From: Chloroflexi bacterium TSY
Lineage (GTDB): Bacteria > Chloroflexota > Anaerolineae > Caldilineales > Caldilineaceae
Direction of reading: 5' to 3'
Assembly: GCA_019217005.1 (NCBI GenBank)
Contig: JAHBNG010000101.1
Coordinates: 1 to 55,993 of the forward strand
Length of the DNA: 55,993 nt
This document shows, in pieces, positions 9,011-18,254 of this stretch. Every line of letters begins with the position of its first letter. Position 1 is the first letter of the stretch. Made by a program: the position numbers and the translations under genes. The notes under the pieces are model-generated. The model ran no database searches. It saw only the letters and a program-made list of their open reading frames with translations, and was not told where the DNA came from.

Positions 9011-9982
9011 ATGATTATGGACCTGATCAAAAATCGATTCATTATACAGACTTTTATCGCTTCTCTTTTGATTGCATTGCTCATTCCGCTTGCTGGCGTG
9101 GTAAACAGTGTAGCTGCCAGTGAAAGCTACGCAATAAAGCAGAATAAAGAAGTCACCATAAAGAATGATCCTCCCAAAATCGCTGTGCGTTTGATCGGAA
9201 CAGTTGCTTCAGTATCGAACGTTGGGAATCAGGTCAGTGAATGGATACTCCACATCACCAATGAGCACCGGGTCACGGTCATCATCAATGAAGATGTAAA
9301 GCTTCCCGATAACGTACCACAGCTTCGCCAACGTGTTCAGATCTCTGGAATCCTGCGTCCCGATCTTGCCATTCAGGCTCTAGAACTCAAATTATACACA
9401 GGCGACGATTCAAATAGTATCCTGGTTGAATTGAGTGGGACAGTAATCGCCCATCAACTCTCTGACAACGGCAGCGGCATTTGGATGATTCGCACCTTTC
9501 TTGGGGTTGAGATACCGATTTCGCTCACAATGATAACCACCTCAAATACTCGTTTCGGCGACGAACTTCCTAAAGTTGAGCAACAGATACTGATCTGGGG
9601 CGCATTGAAGGCGAGTGGTCAGATAGTGGCAAGCTCAGTGCGTCTGGTTGAAGATGAGAATGATTCTGACGTGGACATTACAGGGCAAGTTTTTAGTGCG
9701 CCTCGCGATCAGCAAGGGATTGGAGTTTGGATTGTTCGTGTTGGAGAGGAGCGGGTGTATGTGGTCGAAGCTGTTGAGCGGTCCGAATTCAAAGGCGGGA
9801 TTCCTGTGCAAGGGCAGATCGTGCGGATCAAAGGAAAGCGCCGTGCAACAGGCTCAATTTTGGCCAGTTCGTTTGAGGTCGACGAAGCCGAATTGATTGA
9901 GTTGACAGCACTTAGGCCAATCCAAAAAATAAAATATACGCGAGAAGGTGTTAAACTAGCTCTCCAAAAGGAGCAAAAATGA
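9011..9982 (+). pseudogene. 5' half of a DUF5666-S8 protease gene, cut by an ISAzo13-like IS
   Basis: Starts MIMDLIKNRFIIQTF with a hydrophobic signal segment (ASLLIALLIPLAGVVNSVAA), so the product is exported. Three modules of about 70-75 aa follow, each of the form 'V-x-G-T/Q-V ... G-x-W-x-I/V ... F-x-G-x-x-P ... Q-V/I-x-I-x-G ... A-S/x-x-L/V', the DUF5666 pattern (GTVASVSN, GTVIAHQLS, GQVFSAPRD). The genuine coding part ends at base 9911-9914; the last residues to 9982 are read from the IS. Without the element (9915-11432 plus one TTA copy) the frame runs on as ...ELTALTVRSPENHSGIGTW into the protease downstream. DUF5666 modules are small beta-barrel-like folds of unknown role. Confidence 0.85.
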
Positions 9983-11413
9983 CAATCTCGCCAGAAATGG
10001 TTGAAGTCTCAGTAGATCCAAATTTGGCGTTTTTGGCGATTTTCAGTCGAGATTGCAGGGATTTTGGAGTCATTTATTCAGATTTCGGTTACAGAAAACA
10101 ACCTATTTCATATCTGAAAATCGCCCAAATCTAACGCAAAAACTAGATATCGACCGGCAAATTTGTATTTATGTCAACTGTTTAGCCAGAATTCTCTCTC
10201 AAAACCTGAAATTTGGATCTACTGAGTCTTGAAAGAGACGAAGGCCATGTTAAGTGGATACGAAAGAAGGCACTTCATGGCCCAAACGGTCAAAACGATA
10301 TGCGAAGGGAGTCCGACGAAAGCAGAACGAGAGTTGGGCTGGAATCGGGCGGCGATAGCCAAAGCCCTGGAAGAACTAGAAGGCGGCTTCTGTTATGTCG
10401 ACCAAAGCCACCGACGTGGTCGCAAAAAAGCCGAAGACCATATCCCCACTTTACTGGCCGATATGGTTGAAATCGCCGATCAATTCAGCCAGACCGATCC
10501 CACCTTTCGAACCCCCAATTGTACACTCGACTAACCGCCGCCGAAATGCGTACCCAGCTCATCGAGCAGAAAGGATACACAGATGAGGAATTGCCTGGCG
10601 AAGAGGCCATCCGCTTGAAGCTCAATGAGTTAGGCTATGGCTCAAACCGGGTCAAAAAAAGTCAACCAGTGAAAAAGATCCCAGAGACCGATGCGATCTT
10701 TGATAGAATTCATCAGATCAATCAAGAAGCGGATGCAGACGAGACGGTTCTGCGCCTCTCTTGGGATGCCAAAGCGACGATTTTACTTGACCGTTTCTCG
10801 AGAGAAGGGATAAGTCGAGTGGTTGTCAAAGCGCTCGATCATGACTTTCAAGATAAGAAGACCGAGAAAGTCACTCCTTTTGGCATTTACCTCCCTTCAA
10901 CCAAGGAACTCTTTCTTTACTTGACTCAGTCGAAAGTGACGAGTGACTTTATTGTCGACTGCCTGATTGATTTTTGGGAAAGCGTACGTGAACACTTTCC
11001 TCACGTCAAGACCCTCGTGATCAATCAGGACAATGGTCCCGAAAATCATACCCGTCGGACTCAGTTTATGTATCGTCTCACTCAGTTTGTTGAGCACTAT
11101 CGTCTCTCTATTCAGCTCGCCTGCTACCCTCCTTATCACAGTAAATACAACCCCATCGAACGGGTTTGGGGCCATCTTGAAAAACTGGAACGGTTCTCTT
11201 CTCGATTCTCTTGAGACCGTTCTCAATTTTGCCCGTTCTTTTCGCTTTAACCAACTACAACCCTTCGTTCACCTGAATTCCACTCTTTATGAGACCGGCG
11301 TCAAACTCACTCAGAAAGAGATGGACCGTTTGGCACAACGCTTCCAACGTTTACCTGGTTTAGAAAAATGGTTTGTCCTTATTCCCCCTCTCCATTCTCT
11401 CGTTCGCGTATAA
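9979..11413 (+). pseudogene. ISAzo13-family transposase (MITE insertion plus two frameshifts)
   Basis: ATG at 9979 has a good ribosome site (AAAAGGAG 4 bases upstream). It reads MTISPEMVEV, is interrupted by M1 (10010-10229 including one target copy), then continues LKETKAMLSGYERRHFMAQT with a helix-turn-helix (ERELGWNRAAIAKALEELEG). The catalytic part has TLVINQDNGPENHTRRTQFM and CYPPYHSKYNPIERVWGHLE, hallmarks of the ISAzo13/Rhodopirellula-type DDE transposases, and the C-terminus ends WFVLIPPLHSL. Frameshifts near 10520 and 11180 break it further. Family recognition is confident; the gene is dead as read. Confidence 0.85.
10010..10224 (+). repeat. MITE M1 inside the ISAzo13-like transposase gene
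   Basis: Complete 215-bp M1 with both ends, flanked by AGTCT (10005-10009, 10225-10229). Removing it restores the transposase frame from ...VEV to LKETKAM. Same orientation and near-identical sequence to the copy at 2299, hence recent. Confidence 0.93.
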
Positions 11414-11435
11414 TTATTTTTTTGGTTTAGCCTTA

Positions 11436-13012
11436 CCGTACGAAGCCCCGAGAATCATTCAGGTATTGGAACTTGGATCTTCTTGCTTCGCGAAGGCGAA
11501 GCAATCCTTGTTAATGCAAATGATGCAACAACTTTCAAAGGGGTTCCCAAGCCTGGCCAGCAGGCCAAAATCAAAGGCATTCGGATATTAGAGGGTATTG
11601 TGCTTGCTAAGCAAATTCAGGCCGAAGAAAGTGGCGATACTCTCTCATTCGAAGCGTTGATTCTCACGACTCCCGAAAACGCTTCGACTGAAGGTGAGTG
11701 GGAGGCGCGCGTCAATCGCAACTTCAAACGCGTTCTGATAACGAACGAGTCGACACGCTTCGTCAAAGGGATACCGCGACGCGGGGAGTGGGTCGAGGTT
11801 GAAGGCTTCTTGTTGTCTGATGGGCAAATTCAAGTGACGCGGATTCGGCGTGATACATTTGAAACGGGTGAATTTATTGCGCGGCTGGAGACCGGTGTGC
11901 TTTCGACTACAATCGCCAGTCGCTACGAGGTGATTCCACAAGAGAGCGTCTTGGAGTCGGGCAATATCTATCGCTTTGTGATCCCAAAATTGACCGACGA
12001 TGTTGAGCAGATTGCTGAGATGCTCGATCAGGATCCCGATATCGTCTGGGCGGAACCAAACTACAAAAGCGGATTTCCTGAAGCGAATCCCTATAGCACT
12101 TGGAAATGGGGTGGCGCTGAGACGAGCGGATATGTCAATCAATATGCGTTTGAGCAGATTGGCCTCGCACCAGCACTGGATTCCTATCAGGGTGTGAATA
12201 AGACCGTCGCTGTACTCGATACGGGTGTCGATCTAAATCATCCAACGTTGGTTGCTCGCTTGATCCCAGGGCGAGATTTGGTGGACGATGATCTCGTTCC
12301 CCAAGATGAGGGAGACGGAATTGCGTGGGGACATGGAACACATATTGCAGGCATTGTTGCACAATTAGCCCCACAAAGTCAGATTATGCCAGTACGCGTA
12401 CTCGATCCTGACGGTCGCGGCAATACCCTGGTGCTCGCATATGCCATTGAATGGGCGACAAGCCAGGGGGCAGATGTGATCAACTTAAGCTTGGGGGCCG
12501 AGGCAAATTCACAATTAGTTCGTGAGACCATCGAAGAAGCAATTGCTGAGGGTGTTGTCGTTGTTGCCGCGGCAGGCAATAACGACTCGAATGTTCCCCA
12601 ATATCCAGCCCAATATCCTGGTGTCATAAGTGTGTCAGCCGTGGACGAATCAAATCAGAAAGCAGATTTTGCCAATTATGGGCAGACATGGGTGGATGTA
12701 GCCACACCGGGTGTTGGGATCATGTCTACCTTCATTGGACCCGAAGGGAGCGGCTTTGCGAGTTGGAGCGGTACCTCGATGTCGACCTCATTTGTTAGCG
12801 GAGCTGCTGCGTTGGCCCTGGAGAAGACACCAACAGCCACATCTGCAGAACTTGAATCCTTGTTTCATTCAACGGCAGCAGATCTCTCCACGAGCGATCC
12901 AATTTATGGTTCCGAAATTGGTGGCTTACTGGATGTTGCAGCGGCACTTGTCCCTGATCAGAAAGAGGAGCCAGTGCAATTAGAGATTTATCTCCCGTTG
13001 GTGATTCAGTAG
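11436..13012 (+). pseudogene. 3' half of the DUF5666-S8 gene: subtilisin-like serine protease
   Basis: In the restored frame this part begins TVRSPENHSGIGTWIF, completing a fourth DUF5666 module; a fifth follows (FEALILTTPENAS to about 11850). Then comes an inhibitor-like propeptide (ending DPDIVWAEPNY) and an S8 peptidase: Asp in VAVLDTGVDLNHPTL (codon 12218), His in GHGTHIAGIVA (12341), the oxyanion Asn in VVAAAGNND, and Ser in SGTSMSTSFVSGAA (12776). All catalytic residues are present. The last residues, IYLPLVIQ, match the YLPLV tail of many Chloroflexota secreted proteins. Read alone the fragment could start at 11483 but would lack a signal peptide, so export of the present product is doubtful. 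Confidence 0.88.
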
Positions 13013-13024
13013 TGCCGGTTTTGC

Positions 13025-13056
13025 GGTTGAGAGATGAGTCCGCTCATCTCTCAACC
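13025..13056. terminator. Bidirectional stem-loop behind the protease gene
   Basis: Perfect 13-bp arms GGTTGAGAGATGA / TCATCTCTCAACC with a 6-base loop, 13 bp after the protease stop and overlapping the end of the minus-strand reductase remnant. There is no clear T tract on the + side, so function as an intrinsic terminator is only probable. Confidence 0.55.
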
Positions 13057-13239
13057 AAGGATCCGATCAATCTCGGCTAATTCCTCCGCGGTCAAATCTG
13101 GTGCATCTAGAGCAGCAACATTGTTCTCCAACTGTTCTACCCTGCTTGCGCCAATCACCAAACTAGTCGCTTCAAGGATTGATGTAGGCTGGTAACAAGA
13201 TACTTTTTGGACCCAAAGTTTCCGTAGGGCCCGGGCCAC
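13051..13239 (-). pseudogene. Aldo/keto reductase, C-terminal remnant
   Basis: Residues from about 13180 down to 13051 read ATSLVIGASRVEQLENNVAA then LDAPDLTAEELAEIDRIL, the conserved C-terminal end of aldo/keto reductases (the NADP-binding IGASR segment and last helix). The preceding part and the barrel are absent; upstream sequence to about 13330 shows no reductase motif. A decayed fragment. Confidence 0.75.
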
Positions 13240-13351
13240 ATGTCATATCCTGCCTTATGTTCACCCCATCTACTTTGCGTACGACGATTTGTTTCAACAA
13301 GCTAAATGGAATGTATCTCACAGGACTGATTATACCATAACCAAAATTTCA

Positions 13352-14215
13352 TCAAGATGGAATCATTGCCAACTCCTCCGCCTTCGGAAACGGCGGAGGC
13401 GGTTCTGTCTGCTCCAATGGATAGACCTCTGGTGGAAACGCGTTGCAAACTCCCCCCTCTTTCATCACCCAATAATAGTCACCAGCAAAGTGACGTGTCG
13501 TGGTAATCTGCGGCGTTGTATAGACGCCAGCGCACGCAATCCGCCCCTGATCGCTGGTATTGGGCGGGCTGTAGTGCATCGTGCTGCTGTGCCAGACAAC
13601 AACGTCACCTGGTTCCAACTCAACGTGATGAATGCCATGACGCTCTTGCATATCAGCAACAATTTCACGCGGAATCTCACCATGAATGCTGTCTTCATAA
13701 AGCACGTGAGGCTGAATGTCTTCCTTGTGGCTGCCTGGGATCATCTGTAGGCAGCCATTGGCCTTCGTCGCTGGATCGAGGGCCATCCAGAAGTTAAATG
13801 GCTCCGTTTCGCCATCACGCCAGAGGCCGTTGTCCTGATGCCAAGGAGTCGCACTGCCAGTGCGGGCTGGTTTGAGGAAACAGCTGTCGAACTTGATCAT
13901 GATGTCATCACCCAGAAAGTGTTGCGCCACGCGCAGCATCGGTTCGCCACCATGCACATGAAGCCAGATTAGGGGAGAACGGGAGCAGAAACGACTGAGC
14001 TTGCGAAAGCGCGCCGCGCGGGCTGCAGGTGTGTCACCCATTGGATCCATCGGATCTGCATCCGCGGTGCTATCCGGCTCTGAGGTGAGAATGGTATTCT
14101 TGATCACGCCAAGCAGCTGTAGAGCTACATCACGTGGAACAACGTTGCGCAGGGTGAAGTAGCCTTGCTCGTGCCATTGAGTTGTTTGGTCTAGGGTTGG
14201 TGTCCACTGATTCAT
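13352..14215 (-). CDS. Phytanoyl-CoA dioxygenase (PhyH) family protein
   Basis: 287 aa from ATG 14215 (MNQWTPTLDQTTQWHEQGYF), chosen because AAGGAGG lies 7 bases upstream; the longer reading would overlap the preceding gene. Fe(II)/2-oxoglutarate oxygenase: metal-binding HxD in ATPWHQDNGLWRDG, the mid-domain NGCLQMIPGSHK, and the distal His in WHSSTMHYSPPN followed by a basic residue in DQGRIACAGVYT for 2-oxoglutarate. The substrate cannot be read; the family hydroxylates many small molecules besides phytanoyl-CoA. It lies 20 bp behind a second PhyH gene and downstream of a LacI regulator, suggesting carbohydrate- or osmolyte-linked catabolism under LacI control. Confidence 0.92.
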   Translation of the reverse strand: MNQWTPTLDQTTQWHEQGYFTLRNVVPRDVALQLLGVIKNTILTSEPDSTADADPMDPMGDTPAARAARFRKLSRFCSRSPLIWLHVHGGEPMLRVAQHFLGDDIMIKFDSCFLKPARTGSATPWHQDNGLWRDGETEPFNFWMALDPATKANGCLQMIPGSHKEDIQPHVLYEDSIHGEIPREIVADMQERHGIHHVELEPGDVVVWHSSTMHYSPPNTSDQGRIACAGVYTTPQITTTRHFAGDYYWVMKEGGVCNAFPPEVYPLEQTEPPPPFPKAEELAMIPS

Positions 14216-14235
14216 GAGATAGCCTCCTTGTTGCC

Positions 14236-15063
14236 CTACGCTGTTTTCCACTCAGGATTTCGCTTCTTCGGAAACTCACCCTTCTCCCCTTCCAAAAGAA
14301 TTGGTGGCAACTGATCCTTATTGGTGGCAACAGCATCCGTGTCGCGTAGGGTGACAATGGCGATGCCTAGTCGATTCTTGTCGCTGAGATTGGGTGGGCT
14401 GTAGTGCCAGAGATGGGCATGCCAGACGATTGCTTCACCCGGTTCGAGTTCGATGTGATGGACGCCGTGAAGATCGATCATCGCTTGGACTTGTTCACGT
14501 GGAAGTTCGACATGGACACCTCTCTGATATTGAACGTGGTCAATGACTTCAGATTTGTGGCTCCCGGGAATCACCTGGAGACAGCCATTTTCCTGGTTGG
14601 CTCGGTCAATCGCCATCCAGATAGTCAGTGCGTCTTTATAGCGCAATTTATTCTTTTTCTGAGCAGGATTTTGCGTCCAAAGGCCAATATCCTGATGCCA
14701 AGGCGTTGCTTCTCCAATTTTGGCTGGCTTGGTAAAGATAGAGTCGAACCAGAGCCGCACATTGCCACCTAAAAACTGCTGGTTGATGCTGCACACATTG
14801 TCGCTACAATAGAAGAGATCCCAGATTTCTGAATCATTGCGACCCAGGCGCGCCAATTTGCGGAACATAGCTGCTCCCATCGGATTTTCGCCATCGGTGC
14901 GTTTGGCGTCAAAGTTGAGATCTTCGCCAGTTCCCCTATTTAACGCGGTGGTAATCTTGGCGTGAAGCCGCGTGACCGCATCCTCACTGACCACGTCCTT
15001 GGCAATAAAGTATCCATTTTGTTCATACTGTGCCCACTGCTCGGACGTAATTGAATAATCCAT
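14236..15063 (-). CDS. Phytanoyl-CoA dioxygenase (PhyH) family protein, second copy
   Basis: 275 aa from ATG 15063 (MDYSITSEQWAQYEQNGYFI). A longer frame begins upstream, but its added residues show no family similarity. Contains HxD in ATPWHQDIGLWTQN, the NGCLQVIPGSHKSEV signature and distal His in VWHAHLWHYSPPNLSDKNR. Distantly related to the downstream PhyH (shared GYF..., P-W-H-Q-D, NGCLQ-IPGSHK, HYSPPN) but with an insertion after the HxD strand (AQKKNKLRYKDAL). It forms a two-gene unit with that paralog. Non-heme iron oxygenase of unknown substrate, cytoplasmic. Confidence 0.92.
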   Translation of the reverse strand: MDYSITSEQWAQYEQNGYFIAKDVVSEDAVTRLHAKITTALNRGTGEDLNFDAKRTDGENPMGAAMFRKLARLGRNDSEIWDLFYCSDNVCSINQQFLGGNVRLWFDSIFTKPAKIGEATPWHQDIGLWTQNPAQKKNKLRYKDALTIWMAIDRANQENGCLQVIPGSHKSEVIDHVQYQRGVHVELPREQVQAMIDLHGVHHIELEPGEAIVWHAHLWHYSPPNLSDKNRLGIAIVTLRDTDAVATNKDQLPPILLEGEKGEFPKKRNPEWKTA

Positions 15064-15159
15064 TTTTTGGGTCCTAAGTTGTAATGAGATTGAGGATTGG
15101 AGAATTAAGATTGGGGACAAGCGATCGTTGCTGCAAGCCCAATCTCTATTCTACAATCT

Positions 15160-16161
15160 CTATTCCCCACACGACTCACGCACAATGAGGCGCGCAGGGA
15201 CCATGATTCTTTCTGCTGCCTTGTCTGGCTTTTCGATTTGTTTTAGCAATAGACGTGCGGCTACTTGACCGATCTGATACGGTTCAATTGAAACAGTCGT
15301 GATAGCAGGCTGCCACAATGCGGCTTCGGGCAACTCATCAATACCAATCACCGCAAAATCCCTGCCAGGCGTCAGACCCGATGACTGTAACCCGAGCATG
15401 ACACCATAGGCAATCGAAGTCTGAAAGCAGAGCGCCGCGGTCGGAGGCTTGGGCAGCTGCAACAGGCCAAGAATCGCTTTGTGACCAGCGTCACCCGTCG
15501 TGGGGCAGTGGACGATGAGTTCGGGATCGACATTTAAATTGTGTTGGTCTAATTGCTGCCGATATCCCTGAAAGCGCTTGGACCAAATGGGGCTGTCGGG
15601 AAAGCTGCCAATAAACGTTATCCGTTGGTGGCCCTTTGAAATTAGATGCGCAATTGCCAACTCTGCACTGCCGATATTGTCAATATCGACACAATCAACT
15701 TGTAGATCAGGTTGGTTGCGGATTAAAAGAACCGTTGCCGTTTGGCGCTGTAATTTTTCAATCTCTGCCCTCGGTGTATCGAGCGTGGGGCAAAACAGGA
15801 CGCCATCAATCTGATGCTCTTGGATCGCGGCAATCATCTGTTCCTGGCGACTGTATTGACCGGATGTATTTGCCAACATCGAAACATAAGCTGAATCTGC
15901 CAATTGATCTTCGGCGCCCATTGCAATTTCCGCAAAGAACGGGTTGCGAATGTCCGGTACTATGAGTCCCACCAAATGAGATCGCTGGCTACGGATACTG
16001 GCTGCGCCTCGATTGTAGACGTATCCCAACTTGTCAATCGAGGTTAGCACGCGCATCCGGGTAGCATCCGCCACGAGCGGGCTGTTGCGCAAGACAAGCG
16101 AAACCGTCGATTTGGAGACGTTGGCATCAGCAGCAACGTCTCTCAAAGTCACTGTCGACAT
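15160..16161 (-). CDS. LacI-family transcriptional regulator
   Basis: 333 aa. N-terminal LacI helix-turn-helix and hinge: TVTLRDVAADANVSKSTVSL, then DKLGYVYNRGAASIRSQRSH. The rest is a periplasmic-binding-protein-like sensor (VGLIVPDIRNPFFAEIAMGA ... DGVLFCPTL ... VIGIDELPEA ... TTVSIEPYQIGQVAARLL). It starts immediately after the TAA of the HAD gene (no gap) and reads towards the two PhyH genes. Probably represses them and perhaps the sugar transporter at 26719 in the absence of a sugar-like ligand; the ligand is unknown. Confidence 0.95.
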   Translation of the reverse strand: MSTVTLRDVAADANVSKSTVSLVLRNSPLVADATRMRVLTSIDKLGYVYNRGAASIRSQRSHLVGLIVPDIRNPFFAEIAMGAEDQLADSAYVSMLANTSGQYSRQEQMIAAIQEHQIDGVLFCPTLDTPRAEIEKLQRQTATVLLIRNQPDLQVDCVDIDNIGSAELAIAHLISKGHQRITFIGSFPDSPIWSKRFQGYRQQLDQHNLNVDPELIVHCPTTGDAGHKAILGLLQLPKPPTAALCFQTSIAYGVMLGLQSSGLTPGRDFAVIGIDELPEAALWQPAITTVSIEPYQIGQVAARLLLKQIEKPDKAAERIMVPARLIVRESCGE

Positions 16162-16518
16162 TTAACTCAATACAACCCCAATGTTTACCAGGATTCTCAT
16201 AAGCCGCTCGACATCGTTTTTCTCATCATCATGAAAAATTGTCTTAAAGCCAAGAGCCGTAGGAACAGCGAGGTTCGAACGATTGTTATCGATAAATACA
16301 GATTCTTCGGCTTTGGTATTCGCCAAGGTTAACGCGAGTTCAAAATTTGCAGCGCTGTCTTTCCGAGATCCAATATGCGCCGATACAATGAAGTAATCAA
16401 ATATGGTGGCAAGATTCATTTCGTCTTTGACGACTTCAAATCTGTCTTTGCTATTGTCGGTAATGATACCGAGGCGATAGTTTGCTTTTAGGCTGCCACA
16501 AAGACAAATGATGTTAAC

Positions 16519-18011
16519 CTTTACTTTCTGGTAAAGGCTTGAGTGACAAAGGGCAAACCGAAAGGGGCGGAAAAAAGAATCCACCCTGAAAAAACGGGAT
16601 AAAATGTAAAAATAGTGCTCGGCTAGTTTAAGCAGCGGCATTGAGGCGGCGATGAGCGAGAACGCCTTTAGGGAAATGGTGTGAAACCGAGGCCTTTTTC
16701 CGAAAGTCAGGGTCGAGTTGGAAAAAGAGCACTCGAGAGAACGCGGCGCAGCCTGCCGGGAGTGGCTTGAGGCTCTCGATCCCAGTAGCCAGTCGGTATG
16801 GGAGGAAGAGAAGCGGCTAAATGGGAAAGAAGATTGCCAGCCAGCAGCCCCAGTTCAGGTAAGCGGAAACAAGCCTCATCGGCATGAACAAATTGACGAT
16901 GTAAGCCAATCATCTGCTTGGAAGCCAAGGGGGGATGTTCAACAGGCCAGCGTTCCAGGTAGACAAGATAAATGGTTTCAGGCTGCAAAGTCATAACGGT
17001 CGCCAAAACCAAAGGTGTGTTGTAGGCCGGATCCTGAATGACGTAAATCGAGTAGGTACGGTTGGCTGTATCCACCTTGGTTGTTCTGGGGACGAGATTG
17101 TGCCATGCTTGATAGCAAATCAGGCGACCACTATAGAGAAAGCGACCAGACGAGTCCGGAGTTGTAGCCTCGAGTCGCTTTCCCTTATAGCTGCGAGAGA
17201 GCGGTCGCACAATATCACCATATTCAGGTGGTCTGCCTTTTTTTCTTTGCGTTTGGGGAACTCATTGCGGCGCACTGTGCAGTTAATCGCTTCCCGCAGG
17301 ACAAATCGGTCTATGCCGCTTTCTAGCATTTCTCTGATTGTAAACCCGGCATCGACCACCGCCACTTCGTCTGACTCCAGTGATTTCTTCGTCTCTTTCA
17401 GCAGCTTTTTCCGAAACTCACTTTCCTTTGTTCCAACCGTGCATCTCATGATTGCCTTGAGCAGTGGCACTCGCTTCCCGCCTATCTCCCCCGAGCTTAT
17501 CATCACTCCAAAGATGAGCGCGGGCAATGCCCGACGAGCCGTTGAGTTATAGAGTCGGTTCACTTTCCCTTGCAGCTTCGGTCGCCAGAACCCTGTGATA
17601 TCTATGCTTTTCACTCGGTACCCTTCTAACTTTTTTGCCTCCCATTCCCCCTTTCCACTTCTTCTTGCCACGACCCCAGCAGACTTGTGATATCCCATGA
17701 TCCATATCGAAAGCTCCACCAGCTTCGCCGGAGCTCCTCATCTTCAAACCCGCTTTCTTTCAATGCGCTATGGATTGCTCCTCGACTTTTCAGAAACGAC
17801 CCATTCAGCATTGCCCACATCAGACGCATTACATTTACGTTTGTTCCCATCGGCGTTACTTGCAATACATTCATCAGTACTGCTATAGTTATTTCTGGCG
17901 CGGTTAGCATTCCTTCCTCCTTTTTTGGGTTCTCTACCTTTAGGATGAAACGCTAACCGCTTTTTTGTCACATTTCTCACCTCATCTCTTTTCTTTTACC
18001 AGAAAGTAAAG
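16519..18011 (-). mobile_element. IS-A copy 2 (left end of array)
   Basis: 17-bp ends present and a true TTAAC duplication at 16514-16518 and 18012-18016, giving a 5-bp target duplication for this IS. Inserted in the HAD gene. Sequence class 'A' in the catalytic region. The orfA half matches copy 1 (TPMG..., HSALKESGF) rather than the other array members. Confidence 0.92.
16707..17910 (-). pseudogene. IS-A transposase, copy 2 (several frameshifts)
   Basis: orfA is truncated (17910-17626) by an extra base in the G/C run near 17648. The catalytic part is split: 17719-17120 carries SIDITGFWRP and VVDAGF, and an expanded T run near 17238-17244 shifts into the C-terminal part 17210-16707, which has the IS4-type [15 protein letters not shown]. 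All changes are in homopolymers. Not functional as read. Confidence 0.8.
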
Positions 18012-18254
18012 TTAACGTTCATCGGTGTGTTTCGAAAGGCTCGTTCTAGAACATCTATCTCAATATTCCTACCTACGCAATCACAAAACTCGTTCCAGAT
18101 ATCTTTATGATTAATTTGACCAAGGAGTAATTCAAGATGATGTTGCCGGTAACATCTCAGGAATTGTTCAAAGGAAATTTCTGGCAGTACTTTCTGGATG
18201 TTTTTGCAGGTCGTGTGTGAACCCGATCTATCTGTGGTCAGTACACCGTCAAAA

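Larger units (their letters stand above)
9915..11432 (+). mobile_element. ISAzo13-like insertion sequence carrying a MITE
   Basis: Imperfect terminal inverted repeats: left GGCCAATCCAAAAAATAAAA with TATACGCGA shortly after, right (read inward) GGCTAAACCAAAAAAATAAT then TATACGCGA. TTA is found on both sides (9912-9914, 11433-11435). Removing the element and one TTA fuses the flanking reading frames exactly, which fixes the boundaries. Without the internal M1 it is about 1.3 kb. Confidence 0.85.

Noticed and set aside
13289..13797. Plus-strand open frames of 153 and 93 codons
   Set aside because: Antisense to the PhyH gene, which has strong motifs.
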